The notes under the pieces: generated by a model
What the model saw: the letters and a program-made list of their open reading frames with translations, nothing else
Told to the model about the DNA's origin: nothing
Database searches by the model: none
NCBI RefSeq assembly: GCF_003640395.1
Contig: NZ_RBZQ01000011.1
Coordinates: 37,577 to 101,576 of the forward strand
Reading direction: 5' to 3'
Length of the DNA stretch: 64,000 nucleotides
Origin: Stutzerimonas urumqiensis
GTDB taxonomy: Bacteria; Pseudomonadota; Gammaproteobacteria; Pseudomonadales; Pseudomonadaceae
Program-made: the position numbers and the translations under genes
Shown here: piece by piece, positions 1 to 8,607 of the stretch
Layout of the letters: every line of letters starts with the position of its first letter
Position numbering within the stretch: position 1 is the stretch's first letter

Positions 1-101
1 CCCTGGAGGGTGCCGATAAACTGTCTCTGATGGCGCGTAGCCACCACCGTATGACTCCCACGGCCTGCCTGGGGCCTCGTGGCCAGGTCGGAATCGCTCG
101 C

Positions 102-2039
102 ATGCGTCTGCTGTCGCATCTGTTGCTGCTGTCCCTTCTTTCGCTGCTGCCGGGCGCGGGCGTCCTGCTGGCCGCGCCCGCGCCGGTCACGATCGGCACC
201 GGTGTCCACCGGGTCACCCCCACGCATATCGAAATCCTCACCGGCGCACCCGAGGCCAGCCTCGAAGACCTCGCCAGCCCCGCCTTCGCCGACCGCTGGC
301 GGCCGCTTGGCGAAAGCCGGTCGATCCGCGACGAGCGGCAGGTCTGGCTGCGTTTCGCGGTCGAGCGCAGCCTGTTCGTCGGCGGTTCCTGGTACCTGCG
401 GGTGCGCTGGCCGGTGCTCGACGAGGTCCGGCTGCGCATCTGGTATCCCGACGAGAACCGCTGGAGCCGGCCGATGCGGGCCGGTGACGCCGTGCCGGTC
501 GAGCAGCGACCCGTGGCCTCCCGGCACCTGGTCTTTCCGCTGCACCTGGACCCGGGGCAGTCGGCGATCGCCTACCTGCGGGTCGAATCGGTCGAGCCCA
601 TGGTGCTGCCGCTGCACATTCTCGACGGCGAGGCGCTGGCGCGCGAAACCGAGCGGGAGATGGCCCTGATCAACCTGTTCTTCGGCGGCCTGCTGGTGAT
701 CCTGCTGTACAACGCCAGCCTGTTCCTCTTCACCCGCGACCTCAGCTACCTGCTCTACGTCGCCTATCTCGCCGCCATCGTCGGCTACACGCTGAGCCTC
801 ACCGGGATCGGGCCGCTGTACCTGTGGGAGGCGAGCGACGAGACCGGCCGCCGGTTCTATGGCCTGTCCGCCGCGCTGTGCTTCCTGACGGCGAACCTGT
901 TCGCCCGGCGCTTTCTCGAGCTGGCCCGGCATGGCGGCTGGCCCAAGCACCTGAACACACTGACGCTGGCCTACTGGGGACTGCTGGTGACCGTCCTGGT
1001 GGTCTATCCGAAGGCCGGCCATTACCTGGGCGTGCAGGCAGTCGCCCTGCTGACGTCGCTCACCGGGCTGCTCGTGCCGCTGTACCTGTGGATACGCGGC
1101 AATCGCTCGGCGGCGCTGTTCACCCTCGCGTGGGCGTCGCTGATCGTCTTCACCGTGATGCACCTGCTGGCCCTCGACGGCCTGCTGCCGCTCAACGGTT
1201 TCACGCTCGACAGCCAGTTGCTGGGCATCTTCATCGAATGCGTGCTGCTGTCGGTGGCCCTGGCCGAGCGCATCAACCGCGAACGGCGCGAGCGCGTGGA
1301 AGCACAGGCCGCCGCGCTGGCCAGCTCCCGCCAGTTGGCGATCGAGCGCGGCGAACGGTTGCTGGCGCAACAGCAGGCGCTGGACATCCAGCGGCAGGCC
1401 AACGAAGCCCTGGAAAGCCGCGTACGCGAGCGGACCCTTGCGCTGGAGCAGGCCAAGCGCGGGCTGGAGCAGGCCAACGCGCAGCTCGCCCGCCTGAGCA
1501 TCACCGACCCCCTGACGCAACTGTGCAACCGCCGCCATTTCGATGCCGCGCTGGACACCGAACTGGCGCGGGCGCGCCAATCCGGCCAGCCGGTGGCCCT
1601 GCTGTCGATCGACGTCGACCACTTCAAGCAGCTCAACGACCATTACGGCCATCCGTTCGGCGACCTCTGCCTGCAAGCGCTGGCGACCGTGCTGCAATCC
1701 CATGCGCAGCGCCAGGGCGAGCTGGCGGCGCGCTACGGCGGCGAGGAGTTCGCCGTGCTGCTGCCCGGTTGCGACGCGGCCGGCGGCTACCGCGTCGGCG
1801 AGCGCATTCGACGCGCCGTCACCGAGCTGCTGCCGCTGCACGAAGGCGAACCGGTCGACCTGAGCGTCAGCGTGGGCGTCGCCTGGTCCCGCCCGAATCG
1901 CCCGCTCGAGGCGTCAAGCCTGCTGGCGAGCGCGGACCGTGCGCTGTATGCCGCCAAGCGCGACGGCCGCAACCGGGTCGCCATCGACGACCCGGACGCC
2001 GGCGACCCGCTGCCGACGGCGGCGGTGTCGTCGCTCTAG
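102..2039 (+). CDS. 7TMR-DISM membrane diguanylate cyclase (GGDEF)
   Basis: Inner-membrane enzyme predicted to make cyclic di-GMP from two GTP. The 645-residue chain has a hydrophobic leader (about 1-25), a periplasmic beta-rich 7TMR-DISMED2-like domain (about 30-165), a block of seven hydrophobic segments (about 190-390), a coiled coil rich in E, Q and A (about 395-475) and a C-terminal GGDEF domain. The active-site motif is GGEEF near residue 546, which is compatible with catalysis. The inhibitory I-site, normally RxxD five residues upstream, reads RQGE, so product inhibition may be weak. I chose the ATG at 102 because a signal-like stretch follows at once; an in-frame ATG at 30 adds 24 non-hydrophobic residues. 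The gene ends 3 bp from the convergent sensor kinase gene. The input ligand is unknown; DISM domains often sense small molecules or carbohydrates. Confidence 0.85.
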   Translation: MRLLSHLLLLSLLSLLPGAGVLLAAPAPVTIGTGVHRVTPTHIEILTGAPEASLEDLASPAFADRWRPLGESRSIRDERQVWLRFAVERSLFVGGSWYLRVRWPVLDEVRLRIWYPDENRWSRPMRAGDAVPVEQRPVASRHLVFPLHLDPGQSAIAYLRVESVEPMVLPLHILDGEALARETEREMALINLFFGGLLVILLYNASLFLFTRDLSYLLYVAYLAAIVGYTLSLTGIGPLYLWEASDETGRRFYGLSAALCFLTANLFARRFLELARHGGWPKHLNTLTLAYWGLLVTVLVVYPKAGHYLGVQAVALLTSLTGLLVPLYLWIRGNRSAALFTLAWASLIVFTVMHLLALDGLLPLNGFTLDSQLLGIFIECVLLSVALAERINRERRERVEAQAAALASSRQLAIERGERLLAQQQALDIQRQANEALESRVRERTLALEQAKRGLEQANAQLARLSITDPLTQLCNRRHFDAALDTELARARQSGQPVALLSIDVDHFKQLNDHYGHPFGDLCLQALATVLQSHAQRQGELAARYGGEEFAVLLPGCDAAGGYRVGERIRRAVTELLPLHEGEPVDLSVSVGVAWSRPNRPLEASSLLASADRALYAAKRDGRNRVAIDDPDAGDPLPTAAVSSL

Positions 2040-2042
2040 CGA

Positions 2043-3443
2043 TCAGGCCGGCGGTTCCCCGAACCGCACCCGCACCCGCAGGCCGCCGTGCCGGCCATCG
2101 GCCAGTTCGATCTCGGCACGATGCGCGCGGCAGATTTCCCCGACGATGGCCAGCCCCAATCCGGCACCCTTGCTCTGGGTATCGCGTCGGTAGAAGCGGG
2201 CGAAGACCTTTTCGCGCTCGTCGGGCGGAATGCCGGGGCCGTCATCCTCGACCTCCAGCACACCCGGCTCCAGCACCCGGATCACCACGTTGCCGCCGGC
2301 CGGCGTGTGCGCCAGGGCGTTGTCGACCAGGTTGTTCAGCAGCTCGTTGAGCAGCGTCGGCTCGCCCAGCACCCACACCGGTCGCTCGGCTTCCAGCGCC
2401 AGCGCGACCCCCCGTTTGTGCGCCAGCGCGGCCATCGCCAGGCCCAGCTCGCGTGCCAGCGCCGCCAGGTCCAGACGCGCCGCGCCGCCCTCGGCGATGG
2501 CCTGGGCGCCGCTCTCGATGCGCGCCAGCGACAGCAACTGGTTGGCCAGGTGGGTCAGCCGCTCGGTGTGCTGCGCGGCGTCTTCCAGCGTTTCGCGCCA
2601 GTGCGCCGGCTCCCGTTCGCGCAGGCCCAGCTCGACCCGCGCCTTGAGCGCCGCCAGCGGCGTGCGCAGGTCATGCGAGGCGTCGGCGATGAACTGCGCC
2701 TGGCGCTCGAATTGCGCGCGCAGGCGCTCGGTGAAGTGATTGAGCGAGGACACCAGCGGCTTGAGTTCGAGGTGCACGTCGACCAGCGGCAAGGGGCGCA
2801 GATCATCCGGCCGGCGCTCCTCGACCGCCTCGCTCAACCGATGCAGCGGCCGCAGCGCGGCCGATACCACCAGCCAGACCAGCAGCAGGGCGCCCAGCGC
2901 CAGCAGCCCGATCCGCCAGAGCGTATCGGTCAGCAGGCTGCGCGCCATTCGCTCGCGCGCGCCGAGCGTCTCGGCCACGCGAATCTCGGCGATGCCGTTG
3001 AGCTGCGGCTCGGTCACCGGCTGCAGCAGGCTCACCAGGCGCACGCCCTCGCCGCGGTACTCGCCGTCGTAGAAGCGCGCCAGCGCCGGGTAATCATCGG
3101 TGCGCGGCGTGCCGGGCGGCGGCGCCGGCAGGTGCTCGTAGCCGGAGACCAGCGTCCCGGCGGGGTCGAGCACCTGGTAGTAGATGCGTCCGGCGCTGTC
3201 GTAGGCGAAGGTGTCGAGCGCGACGTAGGGCACGTTCGCCCGCAGTTCGCCGTCCTGGGCGATCAGCCCGTCGGCGATGGCCCGCGCCGAGGCCAGCAGC
3301 GTGCGGTCATAGGCCGTGTCGGCGGCTTCGCGGCCATTCCAGTAGGCGCTCCAGCCGCTGAACACCATGAGTAGCGCGAGCAGCCCGGCGAGCCGCCGCA
3401 GCAGCCGCCCGCGCAGGCTGCCGACCGCTTCGCGCCTCACCAC
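2043..3443 (-). CDS. tctE: Sensor histidine kinase, TctE-like
   Basis: Membrane sensor kinase partner of the response regulator that ends 18 bp upstream of it. It has an N-terminal membrane segment (about 15-35), a periplasmic domain to about 165, a second membrane segment (about 170-195), a HAMP-like linker, the H-box ASHDLRTPLAALKAR, the N-box NNLVDNALAHTP, and the G1/G2 boxes DDGPGIPPDE and GAGLGLAIV. All catalytic boxes are intact, so it should autophosphorylate and transfer to TctD. The start is GTG (two GTG codons in a row at 3443 and 3440). Its position beside tctCBA and an OprD-type porin, and the similarity of the architecture to TctE of Salmonella and Pseudomonas, suggest that it senses citrate or another tricarboxylate; the ligand is inferred from context only. 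Confidence 0.85.
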   Translation of the reverse strand: MVRREAVGSLRGRLLRRLAGLLALLMVFSGWSAYWNGREAADTAYDRTLLASARAIADGLIAQDGELRANVPYVALDTFAYDSAGRIYYQVLDPAGTLVSGYEHLPAPPPGTPRTDDYPALARFYDGEYRGEGVRLVSLLQPVTEPQLNGIAEIRVAETLGARERMARSLLTDTLWRIGLLALGALLLVWLVVSAALRPLHRLSEAVEERRPDDLRPLPLVDVHLELKPLVSSLNHFTERLRAQFERQAQFIADASHDLRTPLAALKARVELGLREREPAHWRETLEDAAQHTERLTHLANQLLSLARIESGAQAIAEGGAARLDLAALARELGLAMAALAHKRGVALALEAERPVWVLGEPTLLNELLNNLVDNALAHTPAGGNVVIRVLEPGVLEVEDDGPGIPPDEREKVFARFYRRDTQSKGAGLGLAIVGEICRAHRAEIELADGRHGGLRVRVRFGEPPA

Positions 3444-3461
3444 ACCGAACCGCCGCGCCGG

Positions 3462-4133
3462 TCAGCCATCCTGGGCCTCGAGCAGGTAGCCAAGCCCGCG
3501 GAAGGTGACGATGCGCACCGGGCTGCCTTCGAGCTTCTTGCGCAGCCGATGGATGTAGATCTCGATAGCCTCGGCGCTGGCGTCTTCGTCCAGGCCGAAC
3601 ACCTGGGCGGCGAGCTGGTCCTTGCTCATCACCCGGCCGGGGCGGGCGATCAGCGCCTCCAGCACCGATTGCTCGCGCGAGGTCAGGCTGAGCGGCTGCC
3701 CGTCGAGCAGGAAGCGGCGCGTGCCGAGGTCGTAGACCAGCGGCCCGCAGCGCTGCTGGGTCTCGCCGCCGAGCACGCTGCGGCGCAGCAGCGCCTTGAC
3801 CCGCGCCTCCAGTTCCGACAGTTCGAACGGCTTGGCGAGGTAGTCGTCGGCGCCGAGGTTCAGGCCGTGCACCCGGTCCTTCACGTCGGTGCGCGCGGTG
3901 AGCATCAGCACCGGCAGCCGCTTGCCGCGCTCGCGCAGGCGGCCAAGCACCTGGAAGCCATCGAGCCGCGGCAGGCCCACATCGAGGATCGCCAGCGCGT
4001 AGTCCTCGCTCGCCAGTGCCAGGTCGGCGGCCACGCCGTCGGCCAGCAGGTCGACCGTCCAGCCCGCGGCGCGCAGCGCCTGCGCCACGCTTTCGGCCAG
4101 TTGGGGGTGGTCCTCGACCAGCAGAATCCGCAT
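3462..4133 (-). CDS. tctD: OmpR-family response regulator, TctD-like
   Basis: Cytoplasmic transcription regulator of 223 residues. The receiver domain occupies about 1-115 with the phosphoacceptor D51 in AILDVGLPRLDG and acidic residues E7 and D8 in LLVEDHP. A winged-helix DNA-binding domain follows (about 125-220), ending RIVTFRGLGYLLE as in OmpR/PhoB proteins. The ATG at 4133 is chosen because MRILLVEDHP is the canonical start of the receiver fold; a longer open frame upstream is basic and unlike the family. It is divergent from the porin gene with a 180 bp shared control region, and probably activates the porin-tctCBA operon when phosphorylated by TctE. That target is inferred from gene neighbourhood. 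Confidence 0.88.
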   Translation of the reverse strand: MRILLVEDHPQLAESVAQALRAAGWTVDLLADGVAADLALASEDYALAILDVGLPRLDGFQVLGRLRERGKRLPVLMLTARTDVKDRVHGLNLGADDYLAKPFELSELEARVKALLRRSVLGGETQQRCGPLVYDLGTRRFLLDGQPLSLTSREQSVLEALIARPGRVMSKDQLAAQVFGLDEDASAEAIEIYIHRLRKKLEGSPVRIVTFRGLGYLLEAQDG

Positions 4134-4313
4134 CGCCGTTCCCTCGTACCTGATTCGGCTGCGCAGTGTAGCCGCTGCCGCGACGCGACGCCGCAGCCGG
4201 TTCGGGCCTGAAAGGCTGACGAAAGCTTGCCGGCCTAGCATCCGCCCCGATGGCTCGATCCATCCCCTTGGCAGCCTTGCTGCAAGACAACAAGAACAAC
4301 AGTGGAGGTTTCA

Positions 4314-5570
4314 ATGCTGACTGCCGTCAGACCGCATCGCATCCCTGCCCGGCTCGCCCTGGCGATCGCCACCGTCATGCTCGCGCCGCTTTCGCAGGCC
4401 GCCTTCCTCGAAGACAGCCAGGCGACGCTCGAAGCACGCAACATCTACCTCAATCGCGATTTCCGCGAAGGCGATGGCCAGTCCAAGCGCGACGAGTGGG
4501 CGCAGGGCTTCATCCTCAACATCGAGTCCGGCTACACCGAAGGCACCGTCGGGTTCGGTCTCGATGCGCTGGGCATGCTCGGCCTGAAGCTCGATTCCAG
4601 CCCCGACCGCACCGGCACCGGCCTGCTGCCGACCGACGGCGAGCGGGCCGTCGACGAGTACAGCAAGCTCGGCCTGACCGCCAAGGTGAAGGTGTCCGAG
4701 ACGGTCCTCAAGCTCGGCACGCTGATCCCCGAACTGCCGACGCTGGCGCCGAACGACGGCCGCATCCTGCCGCAGGTGTTCGAAGGCGGCCTGCTCGTCT
4801 CCGAAGAAATCGACGGGCTGACCTTCACCGGCGGCCGTATGGACGAGGTCAAGGGTCGTGACTCCACCGACTCGCAAAGCCTCGCGCTGAACGACAAGAA
4901 CGGCCGCTTCGTCGGCGCCGAGGCCGACTACCTGAACCTCGCCGGCTTCGACTACGCCCTGAACGAAAATCTGACCGCGCGCTACCACTTCGCCGAGCTG
5001 GACGACATCTACCGCCAGCACTTCGTCGGCCTGCTGGCCGCCTACCCGCTCGGCCCCGGCGCGCTGAGCGCGGACCTGCGCCTGTCGATCAGCGACGATT
5101 ACGGCGCGTCCAACGGTGGCGAGGTCGACAACCGCGCCCTCAACGGCATGCTCGGCTATGCCCTGGACGGCCACAAGCTGAGCCTCGGCTACCAGGACAT
5201 GAGCGGCGACACCGGGTTCGCCTATGTCGATGGCACCAACCCGTACCTGGTCAACTTCGTGCAGATCAACGACTTCGCCAACCCGGACGAGCGCTCCTGG
5301 CAGGCCCGCTACGACTACAACTTCGCCGCCATCGGCGTGCCGGGTCTGACCTTCCTGACCCGCTACGTCTCCGGCGAAGACGCACGCATCATCGGTAGCG
5401 ACGAGCGCGGCTCGGAATGGGAGCGCGACGTCGAACTCAAGTACGTCGTGCAGCAGGGTCCGCTCAAGGACGTCGCGGTGCGCCTGCGCCACGCGACCCT
5501 GCGCTCGGACTTCGCCCGCGACGCCGATGAAGTGCGGGTGATCGTCAGCTACGCGCTCCCCCTCTGGTAA
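4314..5570 (+). CDS. OprD-family outer-membrane porin (OpdH-like)
   Basis: Predicted 418-residue outer-membrane beta-barrel for uptake of small anionic substrates. It has a signal peptide (about 1-28, ending LSQA), then the OprD-family opening with FLEDSQATLEARNIYLNRD, and ends in an aromatic residue after alternating hydrophobic strands (VSYALPLW), typical of barrels. The ATG at 4314 is preceded by GGAGG at 4304-4308; an upstream GTG at 4302 overlaps that ribosome site and is unlikely. The gene is 27 bp ahead of tctC, and OpdH of P. aeruginosa (a cis-aconitate/tricarboxylate porin) has the same neighbourhood. I call it OpdH-like rather than opdH, because OprD paralogues are hard to separate by eye. 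Confidence 0.82.
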   Translation: MLTAVRPHRIPARLALAIATVMLAPLSQAAFLEDSQATLEARNIYLNRDFREGDGQSKRDEWAQGFILNIESGYTEGTVGFGLDALGMLGLKLDSSPDRTGTGLLPTDGERAVDEYSKLGLTAKVKVSETVLKLGTLIPELPTLAPNDGRILPQVFEGGLLVSEEIDGLTFTGGRMDEVKGRDSTDSQSLALNDKNGRFVGAEADYLNLAGFDYALNENLTARYHFAELDDIYRQHFVGLLAAYPLGPGALSADLRLSISDDYGASNGGEVDNRALNGMLGYALDGHKLSLGYQDMSGDTGFAYVDGTNPYLVNFVQINDFANPDERSWQARYDYNFAAIGVPGLTFLTRYVSGEDARIIGSDERGSEWERDVELKYVVQQGPLKDVAVRLRHATLRSDFARDADEVRVIVSYALPLW

Positions 5571-5597
5571 CCACAACAAGAACCGACGGAGAAAACC

Positions 5598-6572
5598 ATG
5601 AAAAGCACCCTTGGCCGCCTGGCCGCGCTGTCATCCTGCCTCCTGCTGTCCAGCCAGCTGATGGCTGAACCGAACCGTCCCGAGTGCATCGCCCCGGCCA
5701 AGCCGGGCGGCGGCTTCGACCTGACCTGCAAGCTCGCCCAGAGCGGCCTGAAGAACGCCGGCCTGCTGGAAGAGCCGATGCGCGTGACCTACATGCCCGG
5801 CGGCGTCGGCGCGGTGGCCTACAACGCCGTGGTCGCGCAGCGTCCGGACGAACCCGGCACCATCACCGCGTTTTCCAGCGGTTCGCTGCTGAACCTGGCG
5901 CAGGGCAAGTTCGGTCGCTACGACGAAGACGCCGTGCGCTGGCTGGCCGGCATCGGCACCGACTACGGCGCCATCTCGGTGCGCGCCGATTCGCCCTACA
6001 AGGACCTCGACGACCTGATCGCAGCCATGAAGAAGGACCCCGCCTCGGTGGTCTTCGGCGCCGGCGCCACCATCGGTGGCCAGGACTGGATGCAGACCGC
6101 GCTGATCGCCCGCGAAGCCGGCGTCGACCCGAAGAAGCTGCGCTACGTGGCCTTCGAGGGCGGCGGCGAGACGCTGACCGCCATGCTCGGCGGCCACGTG
6201 CAGGTCACCTCCAGCGGCCTGGGCGAAGTCGCGCCGCAGCTCGAAGCCGGCAAGATCCGCGTGCTGGCGGTGCTGTCCGACGAGCGCCTGCCGGGCGATC
6301 TGGACAGTATCCCGACCGCCAAGGAGCAGGGCTACGACATCAGCTGGCCGGTGATCCGCGGCTTCTACATGGGCCCGGAAGTCAGCGACGAAGAGTACAA
6401 CTGGTGGAAGACCCGGTTCGACACGCTGCTGGCGCGCCCCGAGTTCGCCGAACTGCGTGAGCAGCGCGACCTCTTCCCGCTGAACATGACCGGCGACGAG
6501 CTGACCGCCTTCGTCAACAAGCAGGTCAAGGACTACAAGGACCTGGCCGCCGAATTCGGCCTGGTCAAGTAA
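5598..6572 (+). CDS. tctC: Tripartite tricarboxylate transporter substrate-binding protein
   Basis: Periplasmic solute-binding protein of the Bug/TctC family, 324 residues. The signal peptide ends near residue 23 (SSQLMA followed by EPNRPECIAP). The conserved N-terminal loop KPGGGFDLTCKLAQ and the family segment GGVGAVAYNAVV are present, as is the second-lobe segment VFGAGATIGGQDWMQTALIAREAG. It delivers substrate, probably citrate or a related tricarboxylate, to TctAB. It is the first transport gene of the operon and is followed by a strong palindrome (6584-6611) before tctB, a layout often seen where the binding protein is made in excess over the membrane subunits. Confidence 0.93.
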   Translation: MKSTLGRLAALSSCLLLSSQLMAEPNRPECIAPAKPGGGFDLTCKLAQSGLKNAGLLEEPMRVTYMPGGVGAVAYNAVVAQRPDEPGTITAFSSGSLLNLAQGKFGRYDEDAVRWLAGIGTDYGAISVRADSPYKDLDDLIAAMKKDPASVVFGAGATIGGQDWMQTALIAREAGVDPKKLRYVAFEGGGETLTAMLGGHVQVTSSGLGEVAPQLEAGKIRVLAVLSDERLPGDLDSIPTAKEQGYDISWPVIRGFYMGPEVSDEEYNWWKTRFDTLLARPEFAELREQRDLFPLNMTGDELTAFVNKQVKDYKDLAAEFGLVK

Positions 6573-6583
6573 GCCGCTGCACA

Positions 6584-6611
6584 CCCGGCCGCCGCACGTG
6601 CGGCGGCCGGG
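6584..6611 (+). promoter_or_regulatory. Perfect GC palindrome between tctC and tctB
   Basis: A perfect inverted repeat with 14-nt arms (CCCGGCCGCCGCAC and its complement) lies in the only sizeable gap of the operon. No T-run follows, so it is not a standard terminator. A 3' stabilising or partial-attenuation hairpin that raises tctC mRNA over tctBA is the likely role. Confidence 0.6.
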
Positions 6612-6632
6612 CCACTTCCCGAGGTAACCACC

Positions 6633-7076
6633 ATGTACGTGAGACTCTTCGCCGGCATCTGGCTGCTCGCCTGTGCCGGTCTGGCGGTGCTCGCCTGGGG
6701 CTTCGAGGCCCCCTTCGCCTACGACCCGGTCGGGCCGCGTGCCTACCCGCTGCTGCTGCTCGGGCTGATGGCCGCCGGCGCCCTCTGGCTGCTGGTCAAG
6801 CCCAAGGGCGAGCCGACCCCACCGATCGACTGGGCGATCGCCCGCAAGGTCGTGCTGTGCATCCTCGTGCTGCTGGCCTACGCCTTCCTGTTCGAGCCGC
6901 TCGGCTTCGTGCTCAGCACCGCGCTGGCCGGTTGCACCCTCGGCCTGCTGTTCAATGGCCGGCCCGTGCCGAGCGTGATCAGCGGCGTGCTGATGGGCGT
7001 GCTGCTCTACGTCTTGTTCGATGTGCTGCTCGATGTACCCCTGCCGCTGGGCGTGTTCCGCCTGCTGGAGAATTGA
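6633..7076 (+). CDS. tctB: Tripartite tricarboxylate transporter small membrane subunit
   Basis: Small integral membrane protein of 147 residues with four hydrophobic segments (about 5-25, 40-55, 75-92 and 100-140), the size and pattern of TctB. The segment GPRAYPLLLLGLM near residue 30 is typical of the family. It works with TctA as the permease of a sodium- or proton-coupled tripartite carrier. A ribosome site (GAGG) precedes the ATG at 6633. The stop codon is one base before the tctA start, so the two are translationally linked. Confidence 0.9.
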   Translation: MYVRLFAGIWLLACAGLAVLAWGFEAPFAYDPVGPRAYPLLLLGLMAAGALWLLVKPKGEPTPPIDWAIARKVVLCILVLLAYAFLFEPLGFVLSTALAGCTLGLLFNGRPVPSVISGVLMGVLLYVLFDVLLDVPLPLGVFRLLEN

Positions 7077-7077
7077 C

Positions 7078-8607
7078 ATGGAAACCCTGAATTTCCTGAT
7101 GCAGGGCTTCGACGTCGCCCTGCGTCCGACCAACCTGCTGGTGGCGCTGTTCGGCGCCTTCGTCGGCACCATCGTCGGCCTGCTGCCCGGCCTCGGCCCG
7201 ATCAACGGGGTGGCGCTGCTGCTGCCGCTGGCCTTCGCGCTCGGCCTGCCGCCGGAAACCGCGCTGATCCTGCTCGCGGCCGTGTACCTGGGCTGCGAAT
7301 ACGGCGGGCGCATCTCGGCGATCCTGCTGAACGTGCCGGGCGATGCCGCGGCCATCATGACCACCCTGGACGGCTACCCGCTGGCGCGTCAGGGCAAGGC
7401 AGGCATCGCCCTGTCGCTCTCGGCGGTGAGCTCCTTCACCGGCAGCATCATCGCCACCTGCGGCGTGGTCGCGTTCGCCCCGCTGCTGGCCAAGTGGGCG
7501 GTGGCCTTCGGGCCGGCTGAATACTTCGTGCTGATGGTCTTTGCCATCGCCTGCCTGGGCGGCATGGTCGGCGACAAGCCGGTCAAGACGCTGATGTCGG
7601 CCCTGATCGGCCTGGGCCTGGCGACCGTCGGGGTCGACTCGACCACCGGCGTCTACCGCTTCACCTTCGGCAGCGTCAGCCTGTCGGACGGCATCCAGTT
7701 CGTGATCGTGGTGATCGGCCTGTTCTCGGTCAGCGAAGTGCTGCTGATGCTCGAACAGACCCACGCCGGCCAGCAGGCGGTCAAGGCCAGCGGCCGCATG
7801 CTGTTCAACCTCAAGGAATACACCCAGACCGTCGGCACCATGCTGCGCAGCAGCGTGGTCGGCTTCGTCATCGGCACGCTGCCGGGCGCCGGCGCGACCA
7901 TCGCCAGTGCGGTTACCTACATGACCGAGAAGCGCATGGCCGGTGCCAGCGGCCGCTTCGGCGATGGCGACCTGCGCGGCGTGGCGGCGCCGGAAGCGGC
8001 CAACAACGCCTCGGCGTGCGGCTCGCTGATCCCGATGCTCACCCTCGGCGTGCCCGGCTCCGGCACCACCGCGGTGATGATCGGCGCGCTGACGCTCTAC
8101 AACATCACGCCCGGCCCGCTGCTGTTCGAACAGCAGCCCGACGTGGTCTGGGGCCTGATCGCCTCGCTGTTCATCGGCAACGTCATCCTGCTGTTGATGA
8201 ACATCCCGCTGATCGGCCTGTTTTCCCGCATGCTGGCCGTACCCAACTGGGTGCTGGTCCCGGCGATCACGGTGGTCAGCCTGGTGGGCGTCTACGCCGT
8301 GCACAGCACCACCTTCGACCTGGTGCTGATGATCGGCCTCGGCGTGTTCGGTTACATCCTGCGCAAGCTGGACTTCCCGCTGTCGTCGCTGATCCTGGGC
8401 TTCGTGCTCGGCGAGATGATGGAGAGCAACCTGCGCCGTGCGCTGTCGATTTCCAACGGCGACCTGGCGATCCTCTGGAGCAGCCCGATCACGCTGATCC
8501 TCTGGGCGCTGGCCATCCTGATGCTGGCCTTGCCGGGCCTGCGCTGGTGGCGTGCAACGCGCCGCCGCGTGCATGACAAAGGCGCCGAGACCCAGCCCGC
8601 GCCATGA
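7078..8607 (+). CDS. tctA: Tripartite tricarboxylate transporter large membrane subunit
   Basis: Large permease subunit of 509 residues with about 10-12 hydrophobic segments. Family signatures are visible: GLLPGLGPINGVALLLPL near residue 40, YLGCEYGGRISAILLNVPG near residue 75, and a second inverted-type copy around GTLPGAGATIASAVTYM and LGVPGSGTTAVMIGAL. The ATG at 7078 follows GGAG at the end of tctB; a frame opening further upstream runs inside tctB. The last four bases overlap the start of the next gene (ATGA), so the AbrB-like protein is made from the same message. Confidence 0.93.
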   Translation: METLNFLMQGFDVALRPTNLLVALFGAFVGTIVGLLPGLGPINGVALLLPLAFALGLPPETALILLAAVYLGCEYGGRISAILLNVPGDAAAIMTTLDGYPLARQGKAGIALSLSAVSSFTGSIIATCGVVAFAPLLAKWAVAFGPAEYFVLMVFAIACLGGMVGDKPVKTLMSALIGLGLATVGVDSTTGVYRFTFGSVSLSDGIQFVIVVIGLFSVSEVLLMLEQTHAGQQAVKASGRMLFNLKEYTQTVGTMLRSSVVGFVIGTLPGAGATIASAVTYMTEKRMAGASGRFGDGDLRGVAAPEAANNASACGSLIPMLTLGVPGSGTTAVMIGALTLYNITPGPLLFEQQPDVVWGLIASLFIGNVILLLMNIPLIGLFSRMLAVPNWVLVPAITVVSLVGVYAVHSTTFDLVLMIGLGVFGYILRKLDFPLSSLILGFVLGEMMESNLRRALSISNGDLAILWSSPITLILWALAILMLALPGLRWWRATRRRVHDKGAETQPAP

